This document shows positions 12,086-23,918 of a stretch of 64,000 bases of DNA, one piece after another. The notes below the pieces were generated by a model that ran no database searches, was not told the origin of the DNA, and saw only the letters and a list, made by a program, of their open reading frames with translations. Position numbers and translations under genes: made by a program. The stretch lies in NCBI RefSeq assembly GCF_029784165.1, contig NC_073696.1, positions 51,465,501 to 51,529,500 of the forward strand, given 5' to 3'. Source of the stretch: Wyeomyia smithii. Taxonomy: Eukaryota; Arthropoda; Insecta; Diptera; Culicidae. How positions within the stretch are numbered: the first letter of the stretch is position 1; each line of letters opens with the position of its first letter.

Positions 12086-12684
12086 GCGAAAAGAAAGTTT
12101 TTGCTTTCCCGATGCGAAAATCACTCTGGTTCTTAGGTTAACTAATTTTCGTTACTATTATTTGACTGATAACGGTATTCGAGTGGGCAAAAATAAACAA
12201 TTAAACCGGAAAATCACTCAATTTAGCAGTGAAAATTCTTGAAATGAGGGTTATATATTGCTGTGATAAACTATTCATAGGCAACACTACCGTTTATCTC
12301 TGGTGCGCCCTGGTCGTTATTGTAAAAATGATTATTGAGAATTAGATGAACATTTCACACTAGTAGAAGTTGTGAAAGTTCTCATAACTCTTATCTTCAA
12401 GGATCTAAAGTTCTGAAAAGAACCGATTCCATAATCTTCAGTATGAAATTCGTGCTACAGAACGCTGATGATCGCACCACCACCGGTAGTATTGAATATT
12501 TTGTTGGCCGCGCATAAAATTTGCTCACCGCTGTGCCCTCCAGTAGCTGCGCCAGCAAAATATCCTGCAGCGTACGATGGTAACTGTTGCTGCCGTATGA
12601 AAAATAAACGTAACATGCTCCGCGGTGCCTGGAAGTTGAATCGTATGCAGCTCTCGTTTCTCAATGTCGCGTACCTCTAACAGC
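12086..12684. other. No gene supported
   Basis: Two overlapping 69-70 codon frames on opposite strands (12455-12680) show no recognisable motif. The interval looks non-coding. Confidence 0.4.
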
Positions 12685-12769
12685 TATACTGCCGTTCCAA
12701 GCATAATTTTCCCATGTTCTACAGAAACCCTATGCACTCTGGGACAATTATGCTTGGAACGGCAGTATA
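12685..12769. mobile_element. 85-bp MITE with perfect 24-bp inverted ends
   Basis: Bases 12685-12708 and 12746-12769 are exact reverse complements; the ends begin TATACTGCCGTTCCAAGC. Only 37 bases separate them. If the outer TA is the target duplication, the mobile part starts TACTGCC or CTGCC, which would fit a Tc1/mariner-like element. Perfect arms suggest either recent activity or gene conversion. Confidence 0.75.
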
Positions 12770-13239
12770 CTCCACTCGCTATTGTGTGACAAACTAGACT
12801 AAAGCTGAATTTTCTACACGCAGTCTTTTGTATCGAGTTCAGAGTAGATTTTTGCCATTAGGACGTGGCCACACAGCTTAGAGAAAAACAAACAAACCAA
12901 TACACTTTGTTGAGTCAAAATATGCAGGCAATGGAATTTATTTTGTCCACGTTATTGTTATCTGTGCTCAGGAATCAAGCCAATAACGAGAGAAATGTAT
13001 GGGAAAGCTTGACCTTGGAACTTTTCACCTTTTTCCACCATTAAGCAGTAAAGCAAAAATGTTGAACATTATATCAAAAAATTGTCACACATGTATATTT
13101 ATCATTTTGTCACACCAACATATAAATGACTAAGATGCATTAAGTCGTTCGCTTGCTATAATCGTTTGATATCTGACGCAACATTTGCCAGTTTCATTTT
13201 CAATTTCACAAAGTGTAATCTAGTATAGAAAACAGCCTA

Positions 13240-13970
13240 GTATAGAAATGTAAGCTACGTCAAAATGTCGTGAGGTGTTAATTTTGGCCTATGTGCATCA
13301 TTTCTATTACGAAAATACCAATTTTAGGTAGTATTTGGTGATATCTGGAAACCGGAAGTCACCATCTTAGATTTCAAAACAACGTCTCGAGTAGGTTTCA
13401 GGTCTCTTGGCATCATTACGATTGCAAAAATACTCATATTAGGTGCTGTTCGGTCATTTTAAGTCGTCACCTTGAAATTTAAAATGGTCTGTGTAGTCGA
13501 TTTTCGGTCGCTGGTTATTATTTTGATTCCAAATATACCGGATGTCGCCATTGTATTTCTAAATAGCGTCTTGATTTGATTTCCGGTCTCTGGGCATCAT
13601 CTTGGTTCTCGAATAACTTTTTTGGCTGTTTTCCAGCAACAGGAAATTGCCACTTCTAATTTTAAAATGGGGACGATTTTCAGTCTATGTGCATCTTATC
13701 GACTACAGAAATGCCCATATTATGTGGTATTCTGGAAACCGAAATCGTCATCTTGGATTTCAAAATGGTGTCTAGAGTCGATTTTTGATTTTAAAATGTC
13801 GTCTGGATTTGATCTCTGGTCTCGGTGCTAATCTAGTTTGAAAATTTTTATGGTGGGTGACATTGGGCCGTTTTAGAATGTTTTCCCGAAACCGGAGAAC
13901 GTCATATTGCCATCATGGGTTGATTTTCGGTCTCAGAATATAACCTCGGATTCAAAACTACCCGCAAAAA
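13240..13970 (+). repeat. Decayed tandem repeat, second block of the GGTCTCTGGGTATCAT family
   Basis: Five or more degenerate units are visible from recurring CATCATTACGATT...AATAC(C/T)CATATTAGG, AAACCGGAAGTCACCATCTT and GTCGATTTTCGGTCTC phrases. This is the longest block of the family in the window. No protein is encoded. Confidence 0.7.
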
Positions 13971-13980
13971 ACCGCGAAAC

Positions 13981-14248
13981 AGGGGCAAGAAAGACCATTC
14001 TTCGTTCTCTGCACAAAATGGAACCATCAAAAATCGACTTGTTGATCTATTTTAAATAAGAAATTTTATATTCCAGGTTAATAGCACAGCGTCGATTCAT
14101 TAGTGGAAATGTGGGTTCCGGTTTTTCCACAAATCGCCGCTAGACTGGCAACCTGAAATATAGAATTTCTTATGTAAAATTGGCCAACAAATCGATTGGT
14201 AATGGTTTAATTTTGTGCAGGTCACGAGAAGCTGTCTATTTTGCCCCT
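13981..14248. mobile_element. Foldback element with about 110-base inverted arms
   Basis: The left end AGGGGCAAGAAAGACC pairs with the right end, whose reverse complement is AGGGGCAAAATAGACAG. The arms continue through CTGCACAAAAT, ATCGA(C/T)TTGTTG and AAGAAATT(T/C)TATATT(C/T)CAGGTT. A third partial arm of the same family lies at about 14290-14395 (CCAATCGATTAATTGACC and TATATTTCAGGCTT). There is no transposase. The superfamily is unclear because no clean target duplication is visible. Confidence 0.65.
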
Positions 14249-14750
14249 TTTAACCCTATTCTTGCGTATTTTTGGAAATATAGACCCTTTCCCGTGCCCT
14301 GCATAGGATGAGAATATCACCAATCGATTAATTGACCAATTTTACAAAAAAACTCTATATTTCAGGCTTCTAATTAGTGAAAATTTTGGTTAATTTTTTC
14401 CCAGTGTCCAATGTTATGACAAAATTCTGTAGGCTTAAAAACTCTCTCAATTAAATTGAAATGATGATAGGAATTGACGATCTCTACTTTGCAATACGAA
14501 AAATTGAGACCCCCTCCCCTCACACACGCTTGTTGAGAAGTGACACTCAACATCTTAGAAACATGTCCGATACGCGAAAACTCCCAGATACAAATATTTA
14601 AGATGAACTAATACACGGTTTAAAAATAATGAAGGTTATAGTTTTCCCCCTCTTTTCTCTAGCTGCGCCACTATGATATAAGAAAAGAAATATTAAATAT
14701 ATAAAAATATAGATATTAAAAATCAATATCACAGGATTTACCCTTTATTT

Positions 14751-14905
14751 GGGGAGCTCCGTAGCCGCAAGGTTACAGAGTCCGTTTTGGTAAACAGGTA
14801 GTCGTGGGTTCGAATCTTCGTAGAACCAGGCCATTTGGTTGTCACAAGACTTTAGCATGGGTTAATTCTCAGGCTCCCCACCACGTACCCTTCCTTCAAT
14901 GTGAA
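14751..14905 (+). mobile_element. tRNA-derived SINE
   Basis: The head has an A-box-like TAGCCGCAAGGTTACAGAGTCCG and, about 40 bases further, a B-box GTGGGTTCGAATC. Spacing and sequence recall a type-II (Ser/Leu) tRNA. After the tRNA-like part comes a body with CCAGGCCATTTGGTTGTCACAAG and CAGGCTCCCCACCACG. The 3' end and target duplication are not clear. The element would be transcribed by RNA polymerase III and mobilised by a LINE; the partner LINE is unknown. Confidence 0.6.
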
Positions 14906-15164
14906 TTCTTAAGTACCCCTGTTGACTATCTTTCCAACAAAAATAATTCCATAATATAATAAAACTGGTGTGAGTAACGTATGAAAGTTCTCTACAGGAA
15001 ATTACAATTAGCCGATATTGTTAGTATGGACAGAGGCTCGGTTTAGTAGAGCAGTAAGCTTGAAACGGAAAAGTAAAACTTACACACAAGCACAGATATG
15101 AATGATAAGCGTATCACTTACTTCAATGGTGATACTGCCAATAAAATGAAGTGTGGAATACAGA

Positions 15165-15230
15165 AAACACCTGGGCAATATCACAACAGATCAAATCTCT
15201 GGTCGCAGTGATGCGTCCCCACAGGCAAAA
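15165..15230 (-). repeat. Short dispersed repeat (GGTCGCAGTGATG)
   Basis: GCAATATCACAACAGATCAAA followed by TCTGGTCGCAGTGATG and a GTCC-CACAG-AAAA end matches the reverse complement of about 54262-54330. It is a dispersed repeat shared between two distant parts of the window. Confidence 0.6.
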
Positions 15231-16271
15231 ATACCCTTTATTTGAGAACCCAAGTATACAGAATGATACGGTGATTGTGTTTGATTTAGGAGTATACAAA
15301 TAACAAATTTCCTATTGCTACTCTCCTTCCTAACCACGCTGATGAGAAAATAAAATTAAAATTTATTGAAACAAATACGCGGATATTGCAAAGTCTCAAA
15401 TGACAGAATAATTTCGTAATACCACGCATCATACTCAAAAACGCCTGTATATAAATTTTCATGATAAATTTCTCAGTATTTTGCATATAGTGTAGTTTGA
15501 TATACCCTTCCCCCCCTGACTACGCCACTGAGATACAGAAAAATCAATTTCATAGAGAGAATTCACGTATACAAATTGACACGGTAATCAAGTAAGGGTT
15601 TAAAAAGTTTACAAATAACAAATTGCCACCCCCCCTCCTTTGCCACGCTAATGAAACACATTAAATTCAAAGTCGTTGAAATACATCACCCACTATAGCT
15701 TCCAAACACCAAATTTAATGAAATACAAAAAAACTCCCAAATGACACAGCAACGCCACAAAATACGCTTCATACAAAAAAAACCTCTGTATTTTAAGTTG
15801 CACGGTTTTCACGTTCATGTACTAAAAATTCACCCCCCCCCCTTTGACTACGCTTATGAGATAGAGCAAAACTAATATTTTAGGATTACTCCCCGTACTC
15901 GAAAACCCCTATGCACAAATTTTCTCGTTTAATCGGTTCAGTAGTTTTTGAGCCTATAGGGAACAGACAGACAGACAGACATACAGACATTCGCGTTTAT
16001 AGATATAGAAGATAGAAGATTTTTATGATAAAACTGGTTGTTATTTTTGATAAAAAAAATACCATTGCAACCAAACCGTCTCTGGCTCCCCTAAATTGCC
16101 AAGCAATCTTCTGCAGTGCTCTGTAGTACATTCTACCCCAAAAAAAGTGTGGGAGTAAGACGGACCACAGTTTTTTGTATTATTTGAAGGTCAGTTCTCC
16201 ATGAAAAATAATTCAAAATCAATTAATAATTACAAAGCCACAGACAATTCTACAGTTTTTCAAGTATTTAA

Positions 16272-16503
16272 GGTGAAACGGTGTTGAATCCAAAAACGGC
16301 GAATTTCGAGCCACCACTTCGGATTTTTAAAAGCGCAAAGCTCGGAAACTGGAATTGCGTCACATGTAAAATTTGCTGCGGCGTAGTAAACATAAAATAG
16401 CGTTTTCACTGGGAGCGCAATACCAGTTTCCGAGTTTTGTGCTTTAGAAAATTCGAGGTGGTGGCTCGAAGTCGGTCATTTGTGGATTCAACACCGTTTT
16501 ACC
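16272..16503. mobile_element. Foldback MITE flanked by TTAA
   Basis: TTAA occurs at 16268-16271 and 16504-16507, immediately outside inverted arms of about 85-90 bases. Both arms start GGTGAAACGGTGTTGAATCC or GGTAAAACGGTGTTGAATCC and continue through CGAGCCACCACTTCG and CTCGGAAACTGG. TTAA duplications are the mark of the piggyBac superfamily, so a non-autonomous piggyBac-type element is the best inference. No transposase is present. Confidence 0.75.
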
Positions 16504-16507
16504 TTAA

Positions 16508-19500
16508 GTCATTATGGTGCACTTTTTTATATAAGAACTGAAGGAAATCTGGGTTTGTATGACAAAAACAAAGAAGTTCATCATTTAAAGCCACATGTAT
16601 GAATATTTTGGGGAATCGATAGCATAGGCCATCTTACCCCGCTGAACGTACTGTGCGGTTTTCTCCGAAGCGGGAGAATGTTTAGAAATTTTTTCTACTT
16701 CTATCCCGTCTGGATGCGGAATGTCTTTCCAAGTCTGTATCATATTACTCTCACTAACTAATTTAATGATCTTGCTATCACTTTTGAGTTATTTCATCCG
16801 CAACCAAAAATATTGATAGGTACTGATGATATCGATATTTACTTTTGACTCCACTAAAGCGAAAATGATGTGATATTTTATCTTTCCGGATAATTTTTCT
16901 TTTTGATTCATGAAAAAAGCGAAAAAGCAGCTTCTACTGTTTAATAAATAATACAATTTCAAGTTTTAGGCTATGATACCATATATAGCAACCAACACTG
17001 ATTATAGACAGAACATACGTATTAATTTTATGTACTTTAAATACCAACTTTAGCTTTGCTAGGTGTAAATATGATCACCATCTTTGACCGTAATATATTT
17101 CACTTTTCATGGCAATTGAACATTAAAACTAATCAAATATTATTGATATCGCCATAAAATATTTGGTTTAGTATCAGATAACAATTGTAGTTTCCACCAA
17201 ACCATAATTCTGTCACGAAACAAATAATTTATTCGCATCACCATCGGGGGGTTGAAATTTGAATAAATTCACAACTAGGTTCAAAGAATTCGTTTGTTTG
17301 CTTTACTCGAAGCAAACTTTCGCACCCCGTTGGGTTCAGCTTCTGCATTACACTCGAGCTGAAGCCGTCGCTCGGCCGGTATGCAGGCAGACAGGCAAGC
17401 AGGACCTATTTCTTAAGAATACGGGCTGTCATAAATCATTTCGGCGCGCGAGTGTTTTACGGTTCAAGTGCAAATAAACCCGCAATACAAAACCTCAAAA
17501 GATCACACCTTTACGGTTAGTTTTGCGCCTCGTTCGGGCTTTATTGTTTGCGCGAACCGTACCGTACCGTGCCCGTACACGTATCCTTTGTGGCCCGAGA
17601 AGCAAACACTTCCTTCGAGAAGCGGCCATACTGTTCTTTTATTTACGATTTCTCTCTCTATACCATAGCCTATTGCTACACTGCCTGCGCCTGGCCCTCC
17701 CAGCTCAGCTGGAACAGGAGGCTGGAGATTGTTAATTTGACGAAAATGGGATCGTCGTCATCGTCGTCGTCTTCTTCGGTAGATCAGCTGCTCGGTTCAA
17801 GGGATTCGTTCGAGAGTAATAAATTGACTGGAATGCAATGTGTGGCGGTCTTTGTTGTGACTTTTCTCGTTTAAGGTTTAGGTCATAAATAACGGATAAT
17901 AGGCTCTCCGAGTTTCATCATTAAATGCTGCAGGGGAATCCGAGTTGTGCGAAATTTTAGAGGAATTATTTAACATGTCAGTTGATAAGTTTGTTTTAAG
18001 CTTCTCGAAGGCAGTAAAGTTGTTGAAATCTGTTAAACGGTTGGTTGACGCTCTAGGAAAACCCGAGAGCACTCTTTTTTCTGCTCTACTAAGATAAAAC
18101 TTGAGAGATCTGTTCAATATTTTTAATGAATAAAAGTCGTAATCAGCCGAAAATAAATAGAGAATATAAATCATCGCCAATTAAGCCGTGTATTGCTCAT
18201 CTAACCATGGCTAAAAAGCAATAAATTATTGCTTTTTTGCCCATGTCGATTTACGTTTCATAACGCACGCGTTTAAAATATTTTACCACATCAACTGGAA
18301 AATATTCAGAACCTATTAAGTAGCTGCGTCAAACCATTTACTCATTTTATCATGTTTGTCAGTCATGAGATGCGAATACACTGTTCCACGACCAATCTGA
18401 TTGAAATTCGCAAGACGCACCGAATGATTATGCAAATTATCTGGCTTCTCAGTACCCTAATCAGTATCATACATTCCACAGCGCAAACACACATACACAC
18501 AATAATGGGATACTTTTTTCCCTAACTTCGCACAAATCACAAATCACCCTTCGAGTCTAGTTGGTCGCCTAACTTTTTATTGAACCGGACATTTTCGGCA
18601 TAGAAATGACCGAATCAAGGGGTCGAACCGACCTCAAAGTCCGAATCGTCTGCGGCACCCATTTGTAACGACGGTCGCTGACGTTGCTGCCCGGTAACCG
18701 AGCTACCAAGTTGCTGACCGCACATAAGAAAAAAGCCATCATCCTTTCAGATTTCATTTTTCAAATGGCAATTTGAATGAATACATTATTTCATAAATGT
18801 TTTATCTTTCTTCTCCTCCTCCCCCAGCCGCACGTTTTTGTCCGGCTGGGTACTGATATCTGCTTTTTTGCGGTGTCCATTTGTGGATTTGCAGATTCGT
18901 CGCAGCCAGCATCCCTTGACAAACTTCTTTTTTTTTGGTTCAGCCTCCCTTCCGAGCATTGCTCCGAAAGGGGGAGGAAACTTAACTAAACGATGATAAA
19001 GAAAATATCAGGCCCCTTCGGAGATGCCCGCTGGTGGACAGATATTGGACACGGGTTGGGCACAATTGAACCTGACCGTGCTTGGTGAGTCGGAGCATTG
19101 TTTCTAATTCGTTTTAACGACTGTTATAGTCCAAACCTGAGGAAACCGACGCTCTCCGGATGTCGCTTCTGGTAAATTTGCTGAATTAGGGGTTGGAATA
19201 AAATATGAACTCCACAGGAAAATATAAATTTGAGAACGAAAAAATAATACCTTAATAATAGTTGATGAAAGTCCGATTGCGCTTACATTATCCTTAATTC
19301 AACACTATTGAAAATGAATTTACGAGTCGCTTCGAACCATTTCAAAAGTGCATTCACAACACGAAAGCTCAAATGTGCAACTATTTGAGTGATTGTCGTA
19401 CCACGAAACCGCTGCGAAAGATTTCGTCCCCGCAATTTGCGCCCCATAATTTAACTCTTCCCAGTGGCGGCCGGCGGCGGGCAGCTCTCCCGGACAAATT

Positions 19501-20150
19501 GTTGGGTAACATCATGCCAGCCAGGACCACCGTGGCTGGCCAGCGATGGCATAAATCACCTCGAGAGGCCATGTACGAATGTTTGCTACAGCTGCAGCCG
19601 AACAAGATTATTATTTTCATATTGAGCCAAATATCGCCATGTCAGTATCGCGGAGCTGGAGTCATTTTTAAGCCTCACCAGCGTCAGCGCCACCAAGCGG
19701 TTCGAGTGGAGGGTAACCCGTTTTTTTGCTAACTCCTTTGACGTGTGGATGCACTAAGGCAACGTCTTAGCTCGGTCTCTAGGGGTGCTAAATAAAAACT
19801 GCAGATATGTAATTATTATCCATAGAATTCAATCAGTGTGAACTAATAAGTGTATTATTGTTTGATTTTTAGTCTAAGCCTTCAGTTTTAAAAAGGTTTT
19901 GTTGAAGCAACAGATTTTTATTATAATTTTACGAAGCTCATAATCCTAGCAGATCAACTCGTATGGCATAAATCTTCTGAACCCAAAAACAACTTTCATG
20001 AAGGCATATATATCTTATCGCGGTTGGTTAGTTGAGTATAAGAAGGGCTCCCATCCATTTACAATGAAGAGGATGCAATCACGAAAAAACTATCAGCCTA
20101 AAAAACTTTTCCACTACGTTGATACTTTTTATGAATTTCATAAAAATGTA
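16508..20150. other. No gene supported; partly single-copy-looking DNA
   Basis: The stretch 17270-17870 is GC-richer, with several overlapping frames and a serine-coding TCG/TCT run (17755-17780). No splice-bounded protein can be recognised. At 18211-18237 a short AT hairpin (AAAAAGCAATAA / TTATTGCTTTTT) is present. Frames at 18569-18757 (minus) and 19373-19732 (plus) have no known motif. I cannot exclude small host exons here. Confidence 0.35.
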
Positions 20151-20154
20151 ACAA

Positions 20155-21480
20155 ATAAGTGCCGCATGCTGCTCTGATTAACGATCACAACCATGATCTC
20201 CGTCTTAAAGTGTGCTAACTCCAACTTCCTGGAGTGCATCAAGTCCTTGCCCACGCATATATTCAAGCGTCAATTTCACCTCTTTGATTGGCTCACCGTG
20301 GACCTGCAGTGTTTTGTCATCAACAAAGCTAATGCTCACAACCCCTACTAGAAACTTTAACTTCAGCACATCGTCATACATGACATTCCACAACACCTTG
20401 CGGTACCGCTGCGGTAATTGGGACGCATTTCTGACCCTTCTCCGTGTTCTAAACTAGCACTAGGCTCTGGAAGTAACTTTCCAGAGACTTGTATAGCAAT
20501 GCGCTATGGAGTCCTAGCTGGCGCCATTCAACGCGAACTTGTCGTCTAACGTGACGATTGTACAATAGCGAATACCCCGTATTTTGCTCAGGCTTGCTAC
20601 CTCCGCCGTCATGGTGACGAACAGAAAAGCATTCAACGTTGACCTTCTCTTCCAAGAGTCGAACTGGTTACTTGCCAGACCATTTACACCCTCCGTATAC
20701 CTCACCAGTCTGTTGAGGACAATCCTTTCAAGAAAGTTGCCTGTGACAGCTGACAGATAAGTCTATACGCAGATAGGTCACCTGGAAGTTTCCCAGCCTT
20801 CGGCAATAAATTTTAACTCTCTAGAAAGATGCCTTCGTCTGCAGGACGACCCGGAAGAGCCCAATGGTTGCAATATAGCCGTCTTGATGACCAAGGTGTC
20901 GAGATTCAATCCTATCTCGTTTCCTCGCTCATCTTTAAGAAGTTGGCGACCCTGTTGGGGTCACTAATTCATATTGGCACTCGCGAATAGACTCTTTATC
21001 ACCTTTATCGCACTTTTAGGTGCCAATCTACACATTGCACCAGTCTACCAGTATACCGGTGACAATTCATTCATAGACTGGTCAGACATGGTCGCTATTG
21101 GTGTAGCCATCGTTCACACTCTAGTTCATGATCCGTCCTAGGCTCACGTAGATGATTGACTCCGTACCATTTATGCTTTATGTACTCTTGCTCCAAACGT
21201 TGGCCAGATCTAGACTAGATTTTTCCAAAGCCTTCAATAAGATCCGGCCCCTGTGGTTCGTACATTGACTTCTCAACTCAACAGTCAAAGCATTGGAGTC
21301 GGTGTTAAATCACAGTTACTTGGTCAACCATCAGGGTGAACCTTTCGATAAACTAGCGTGTCGGGGCATAACAACTGCAGTAGAAGACTCCATTTACATT
21401 GGCGGCCGTGTAACCTTCATTTGAGATTGGTGAAACCTTCTGAACCTGCGTTGGTAATATCCGCCAACTACTCAATGGCT
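20155..21480 (-). pseudogene. R1-type ORF2, endonuclease and reverse transcriptase remains
   Basis: From 21430 down, VNGVFYCSCYAPTR, then FIERFTLMVDQVTV and further broken endonuclease pieces to about 20960 are readable across frames. From about 20815 the reverse transcriptase follows: LLPKAGKLPGDLSAYRLIC, FLERIVLNRLVRYTEGVNGL, RGIRYCTIVTLDDKFALNGAS, then LWNVMYDDVLKLKF and the catalytic box FVDD (family FADD) near 20308-20322. KTEIMVV near 20200 is close to the end of the copy. It is clearly non-functional: there are several stops, and the region between finger and palm (near 20440) is shortened. Confidence 0.8.
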
Positions 21481-21561
21481 GCTTGGTATACCAGCTGCTG
21501 TGCAGCATAACTGTTGTGCAAGTTTAGTTTTGTCACCCTTACACCCGTTACTTTTTACTTT

Positions 21562-21765
21562 TCATAAAGTGTTTAGCATCCGATTTTCGGTACATACCAA
21601 GCACTTGGGAGGGTCTGTAGCTTTATGGCCTGCACCACCACAACGCTTGTATGACTGGCTCCTATCGGGCACCTTTGCAGGTCCACCTATGCCCTTCCTC
21701 GAACCTTTGAGATGAGTGCCCAAGTCTTCGACGGTCCTTCCATGGGTCCTTTTAGCCACTCCCAA
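21562..21765 (-). pseudogene. R1-type ORF1 tail with zinc knuckle
   Basis: A 67-codon frame contains CGGAGHKATDPPKCLVCTE preceded by SYKR. In R1-clade ORF1 proteins the usual form is C..CGG.GH...C followed by a second CxxC, so the first Cys and a Cys after GHKA appear lost. ORF1 proteins bind the element RNA. The frame is open upstream only by chance; the true ORF1 start is not in the window. Confidence comes from the motif plus the correctly placed ORF2 remains downstream. Confidence 0.7.
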
Positions 21766-21839
21766 GACCCAAATGCAAGAATCCGGCTCCAGACTGTTTC
21801 CAATTTTTGGAAAACTGTCTAAATCAGTCTACTACTTAC

Positions 21840-22060
21840 GACTATGAGCGATTTTGGAATCTTGATGATGCCCAGAAACCAGAACATAACCCCAGAAACC
21901 GTTTTGAAATCCAAGATGACGACTTTCAGTTTCTGGAAAACAGAGTGGAGTGATCAAATATCAGATACTCGGAAGCCAGGAGTCAACTAGAGATGCTTTG
22001 AAAACCATTTCCAGTGTCTATAGAACAGACACAAATGGATACCTATCATCTAATATGGGT
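21840..22060 (-). repeat. Decayed tandem repeat, GGTCTCTGGGTATCAT family (reverse)
   Basis: GATGATGCCCAGAAACC, GAAATCCAAGATGACGAC and TCTAATATGGGTATT are the reverse complements of the phrases seen at 13240-13970. Confidence 0.55.
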
Positions 22061-23711
22061 ATTAGACTGGGGAACGGATATATGATAAAAAAGTAATGGC
22101 GTTATTTTCTCTCTCTTATGCACTTTTCGTGTTTTTATGGGTCCTACAACAACTGTGTAAATTTTCATATCGGTCGGTGGAGCAATATATTTCAGCGCCC
22201 GATTTTTCAAGTATCCATGCGATTTTATATGGGAAAATCTACTGTTTCAAAATCTGTTCTCATGAAATGTCCAGCTAGGGTAAAAGACCTATTTCCGGCC
22301 TATTAGGCGGCCATCATGAACATTTTCCTGAATCATCAAAAACAATGAAGCTACTTGAATGCTGCTCATTGTTTTGGCTGTTAGGTTTTCCTAAATAGCC
22401 TGGTGCTTATGGGTAAATGCTTTCAAATGCGCAAAACAGTAATGCGAACACGTTAGAATTTGGCGAGCAATTCCGGCTTGAAGATCATATTTCCAGTCAA
22501 CATAGAACTCTGTTTTCGGCGTACGTCTGATTGGTTATTCGCCACATATGTAGAACCGTAACACTTTCAGCACGACTGTTTGAGCACTAACGCATAGTTT
22601 TCTTATGCAAACATTAAGCCCACCGGATCATAACAATTATGCCTATAACGACTGTTCACTGACATTTTGTTTTCGTCAACACTGAACAGCTGATCATCTT
22701 CCGACGCGACGCAATGCTCTTATTATTCATCTCAACAGCCAGGTGCACCTATACTCATCTTATTTCTCTCATTTGTCCAAGTTACCGTCAAATTTCTACA
22801 AATTTTCTTAAGTAAATCTTTTTGCTTCTCGATTTTGTCAAGTGGTTGAAAGTTTTACGTTGAAAATATGGTAAAAGTTGACGATAAATTGATCAAAAAG
22901 GCATGATGAGATGAATATAGGTACTGAGATCAATATAGGAGCGATTACCCTATCATTTAGTATGGTTTCATTGACGGCACATGCTGGTGGCTCGGCGTTG
23001 TGTTTTTGTATTGCACAGTTTAGTTTGTGGCAATCTGTTTTTATTTTTTATTTGTTGAGTAATGAAATGTGCTACATAACAGATTTCTCCAAAAGTTTTG
23101 CAACTTCCGTCTACAAATAAATATGGGGTTACGGCTAGTAAAATAATAATATTCCAGCGAAGTTCTCAACCAATGTCCTTTGGTGATTCTCCGTATGCTG
23201 CGTAGCTTCTAATTTTTCGGCCTAGCGAATGCTTCATAAACATAGTCAGCAACGTGATATTGATTTGTAAAACTTGTCAAAACCAATTACATAATGGTAT
23301 TTTCCGGAAGGAAACTTTTTAAACCTGCAGCCATCAAACCAAAGAATGCTGTTGCATTTGTTTTTTTGGTGATAAATTATTTGTGCAGGTAAATGTGACT
23401 GAAAATGCTGAAAATAGGCCGAAAATACCAGTACGCCTAAATTACCTCTACTGAAGGCCGTAAGACGCTACGGCGCTTGAAGAAAAAGTTATTTTTTGAC
23501 GTGAGTTGCAGAAGAGTCCTCCTCTTCGTAATGAAACTTAGGTTACATTTAAATTTAATAATCACTTGCTTGATGCGAATCCCATCTAATCCCTAAATTT
23601 CCTCCAATTACGTAGTACATACAGGAGTGTCGCTAAGTTGGTCCTATTATGTTATTGGGAAGATGACTTACTCAAAAAAAAACCTCCGCCCTCCGATAAA
23701 ACCAATGAGCG
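22061..23711. other. No gene seen; decayed repeats
   Basis: The interval includes repeat-like phrases (ATGAGATGAATATAGG at 22904, related to copies A and B of the dispersed repeat) and AT-rich filler. Frames of 60-70 codons have no recognisable content. Confidence 0.4.
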
Positions 23712-23714
23712 TAA

Positions 23715-23918
23715 AGCCTGTAGTACACTCTTTGTCTAATGGTCAAATATTTGACCTTCTGACATAATGTTCAAATTTATTTGACATCATGGTTGTTGTT
23801 TGCCCGTGTTTGCCTCATGTTAAAATCGGAGAGTGACAAATAATTATCTTTGACCAAATTTTTATCTGTCAAAAAGAGACAAAAATTTGACGCTTGGTCA
23901 AAGACTGTACTACAGGCT
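23715..23918. mobile_element. MITE flanked by TAA (PIF/Harbinger-like)
   Basis: The ends are inverted repeats AGCCTGTAGTACA(C/G)TCTTTG, and TAA is repeated directly outside both ends (23712-23714 and 23919-23921). The interior has several TCAAATNTTTGAC-like palindromic phrases. A 3-base TWA duplication is typical of PIF/Harbinger elements; no transposase is present, so the class call is inference. Confidence 0.7.

Larger units (their letters stand above)
14490..16015 (+). repeat. Decayed C-rich tandem repeat ending in GACAGACAGACA
   Basis: Units of roughly 300 bases recur (for example 15240 and 15543), each with ACAAATAACAAATT, a poly-C/CCCCTCC run and a GCCACGCTAATGA/CTACGCC phrase. The block ends with TTTTTGAGCCTATAGGGAACAG, four to six GACA units and ATTCGCGTTTATAGAT. 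The 49370-50290 array shares the same kind of terminal phrase (GTTTTCAAGTCTATATAGATCAGACAGG). A SINE has landed inside at about 14751. Confidence 0.6.
20155..21840 (-). mobile_element. R1-type non-LTR retrotransposon, heavily decayed
   Basis: Reading the minus strand from 21840 down: a zinc-knuckle ORF1 tail, an endonuclease segment and the first half of a reverse transcriptase, ending near 20155 soon after the catalytic box. Many stops and frame changes interrupt it. The protein phrases match the R1 clade of arthropod LINEs, which encode a CCHC-bearing ORF1 and an ORF2 with endonuclease and reverse transcriptase. There is no rDNA around it, so it is probably a dispersed R1-clade family and not one restricted to 28S rDNA. 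Confidence 0.8.

Noticed and set aside
17548..17874. Ser-rich 108-codon frame
   Set aside because: The Ser run comes from a TCG/TCT microsatellite; there is no other protein-like feature.
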